DNA of 64,000 nt from Flavobacterium pectinovorum. Lineage in GTDB: Bacteria; Bacteroidota; Bacteroidia; Flavobacteriales; Flavobacteriaceae. The stretch covers positions 78,931 to 142,930 of the forward strand of contig NZ_RCZH01000018.1 in assembly GCF_006438875.1 (NCBI RefSeq), read 5' to 3'. This document shows, piece after piece, positions 62,306 to 64,000 of this stretch. Every line of letters begins with the position of its first letter. Positions within the stretch are counted from its first letter, which is position 1. The translations under genes were made by a program, and so were the position numbers. The notes beneath the pieces are model-generated. The model saw only the letters and a list, made by a program, of their open reading frames with translations. It had not been told where the DNA came from and made no database searches.

Positions 62306-62525
62306 TTTATATACAATTGTCTTTATTTATTTTCACCTAAAAGTGAAATTCAAAAATACAACAGCTTTACTCAAAACATACGCTAGTACCTACCAGTTAT
62401 TAAAACTATAACATTCCATATAAAAATGCTCTATCATCAATTCATACGCAAAAAGTGCATACGCAAACAAAAAGCTAAAACTCTCTATCTTGTATACCGT
62501 GCACATCAGTCAAGAGATTTTCACA

Positions 62526-62912
62526 TTAAACGGTATCATTTGATACTTCTCTACCTTGAATTTTACTTTTATGTTTTCTTCCCCAATCTCCCAAAATTGA
62601 AACCAAATTTTTAAGCGTTTCTGCATATTCAGTAGGCAAATATTCTACAATCACCGGAAAACTCTCTGAGTGTACTATTCTTTCAACCAATCCATTTAGC
62701 TCTAGCGATTTTAGCTCACTTGAAAGTACTCTTGCAGATATACCTGTAACTCTTCGTTGTAATTCATTGAAACGAGTATATCCGCTAACTAATGCAATAA
62801 CAATTCGTAGTTTCCATTTACCACCTAGTACATACATAGCATCTTCAACCACAGCAAGGTTTTTAGCGCATTCTACCTCAGTATATATTACATTCTGATT
62901 TTTATTTTTCAT
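62526..62912 (-). CDS. HxlR-family winged-helix transcription regulator
   Basis: A 128-residue protein with the HxlR core ECAKNLAVVEDAMYVLGGKW then KLRIVIALVSGYTRFNELQR, GISARVLSSELKSLELNGLV (recognition helix and wing) and VEYLPTEYAETLKNLVSILG. Cys14 is at the position that senses reactive electrophiles or oxidants in several HxlR proteins. It is divergent from the azoreductase gene with 104 bp between the starts, the classic arrangement of an HxlR sensor and its quinone/azo-detoxifying target. Autoregulation from the shared region is likely. Confidence 0.88.
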   Translation of the reverse strand: MKNKNQNVIYTEVECAKNLAVVEDAMYVLGGKWKLRIVIALVSGYTRFNELQRRVTGISARVLSSELKSLELNGLVERIVHSESFPVIVEYLPTEYAETLKNLVSILGDWGRKHKSKIQGREVSNDTV

Positions 62913-63016
62913 AAAATAAATTATTAAGTAACCTAAATATTAGCACTAACCTTTTGTTTACTACTAACTTTTTAATAGCTAATATATTTAATTTTGCTTT
63001 ATAAAATAAATATGAA

Positions 63017-63622
63017 ATGAAAAAAATACTGCACATAAGCTCTAGTCCAAGAACAGAAAACTCATCGAGTAGAAAACTAGGACAAGAAGTAGTTAGAAAA
63101 ATAACTGAAAAATACCCAAACAGTACAATCCAAAAATATGACCTCACCAAAAAGGAAATTCCACATTTAAGCGAAGATCAAATCAACTCATTCTTCATAA
63201 ATCCCAACCAGCGTTCTTCAATGCAAAATTCTATCATAAAACAATCAGATCACGCTATTACACAATTACTCGAAGCTGATATTATAGTTATAGAGGCACC
63301 CATGTATAACTTTACTATAACTTCGACTTTGAAAGCTTATTTCGACAACATTGCCAGATCTGGCGTCACGTTCCGATATACGGGTAATGGTTATCTTCCT
63401 GAAGGTTTATTACAAAATAAAAAAGCATATATAGCTACCTCTTCCGGTGGCATATATTCTGAAGGAGAATTACAGCCTCACGATTTTGCGACAACTTACA
63501 CTCGTTTCTTTCTCGAGCTTATCGGCATAACAGTAGCTGGTGTTTTTCGTTCAGAAGGACAAGCAATTATTGGACAAGAAGAAGCATTACAAAATGGAAT
63601 TAATAGTATAATAATCGAATAA
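63017..63622 (+). CDS. azoR: FMN-dependent NADH-azoreductase (AzoR)
   Basis: A 201-residue flavodoxin-like protein. It starts MKKILHISSSPRTENSSSRK, the FMN phosphate loop, and contains IVIEAPMYNFTITSTLKAYF with the azoreductase motif P-M-YNF, DNIARSGVTFRYTGNGYLPE, and IATSSGGIYSEG near residue 140. It uses NADH to reduce quinones and azo compounds by two electrons, mainly as protection against quinone stress. Divergent from an HxlR regulator, which presumably controls it. Confidence 0.92.
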   Translation: MKKILHISSSPRTENSSSRKLGQEVVRKITEKYPNSTIQKYDLTKKEIPHLSEDQINSFFINPNQRSSMQNSIIKQSDHAITQLLEADIIVIEAPMYNFTITSTLKAYFDNIARSGVTFRYTGNGYLPEGLLQNKKAYIATSSGGIYSEGELQPHDFATTYTRFFLELIGITVAGVFRSEGQAIIGQEEALQNGINSIIIE

Positions 63623-63721
63623 TGAACTTTAGTTATTAGCATCATCCACGTCTAAACCTTAATCTTTTATCTTATTACAAGTTACTACTACTACCCTACT
63701 TATTATAATTAATTCAAGTTG

Positions 63722-64000
63722 CTAGTTGATTGCTTTATTTAACTGGAGTCCAAATACAAACAATGTCAGTTTTATCAAAAAACCTTCTAATGTTACTGCA
63801 TGTATAGTTCTTGGAAACATTTTTTTTATGTCGCTTATTGTTGTTTCTACTCTTTTTCTCATTTTTAACTTTTCATTTTTTTGCTCTATTGTATCTGTTC
63901 GTTTAGCATTTGACTTTCTTTGAATTTTTAATAAAACACATTTTTTCATTAGGGCAAAATCTTCTAAACCGTAATCAGTATAAGCACTATCTCCATAAAT
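63722..64000 (-). mobile_element. Transposase 3' part (IS982-like), cut by right edge
   Basis: The minus-strand frame is open to the window end and reads IYGDSAYTDYGLEDFALMKK, then LLKIQRKSNAKRTDTIEQKN, LKMRKRVETTISDIKKMFPR and FLIKLTLFVFGLQLNKAIN-stop. GDSAYTD holds the second catalytic Asp and RKRVETTIS the catalytic Glu of a DDE transposase. The arrangement resembles IS982-type elements; the family call is tentative because the N-terminal half lies outside the window. Whether the element is intact cannot be judged. Confidence 0.75.

Overview
The window reads as a chromosome segment of a flavobacterium (phylum Bacteroidota, probably Flavobacterium or a close relative). The reasons are an A+T-rich sequence, two giant secreted proteins ending in type IX secretion (T9SS) sorting domains, a TAnnTTTG-type promoter box at the DeoR gene, a TPR/membrane/DUF6377-like regulator, and intergenic repeats that look flavobacterial. 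No rRNA, tRNA or CRISPR array was seen.

Region 1 (1-8054, all minus strand) is a sulfatase locus. It holds two outer-membrane proteins, a large secreted arylsulfatase, a SphA/MetA-type outer-membrane protein, a small helical protein with a decayed second copy, and a TolB/TPR-type regulator. Pieces that often travel with such sulfatases lie elsewhere in the window: a HAD phosphatase at 27 kb and a dead DUF1214 gene at 31.1 kb.

Region 2 (8.3-14.3 kb) is a decayed accessory zone. It contains remnants of an IS6 transposase, one or two recombinases and an AraC regulator, with live islands between them: a GNAT acetyltransferase, a stand-alone receiver, and an ECF sigma factor with a membrane partner. 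A direct repeat of about 110 bp occurs three times here and once at 25.6 kb, always followed by an intrinsic-terminator hairpin whose stem sequence varies.

Region 3 (14.8-25.0 kb) is a sugar-use cluster: a DeoR regulator, a VOC protein, an MFS transporter, an acyltransferase, two GH3 glycosidases and a membrane-anchored regulator. The MFS gene and the regulator share an almost identical 26-bp operator-like site. No SusC/SusD pair is present.

Region 4 (25-34 kb) mixes small hypothetical genes, a HAD phosphatase, an orphan immunity-like gene, a receiver, a CheB methylesterase, and relics of CheB, IS6, DUF1214 and IS3 genes.

Region 5 (33.8-58.3 kb, all minus strand) is the most striking part. 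An apparent operon encodes a DUF4402 pilin-like protein, a PapD-like chaperone, a 3512-residue T9SS adhesin, a second DUF4402 protein and an outer-membrane usher. A kinase fragment containing only the phosphoacceptor (DHp) domain, a 2514-residue T9SS adhesin and a small membrane-anchored PID-type protein follow. This looks like a chaperone-usher surface-fibre system in a bacteroidete, physically coupled to T9SS adhesins.

Region 6 (59.3-64.0 kb) has an NTF2-like protein, an LLM-oxidoreductase relic, a GH27 alpha-galactosidase, a divergent HxlR regulator/azoreductase pair, and a transposase cut by the right edge.
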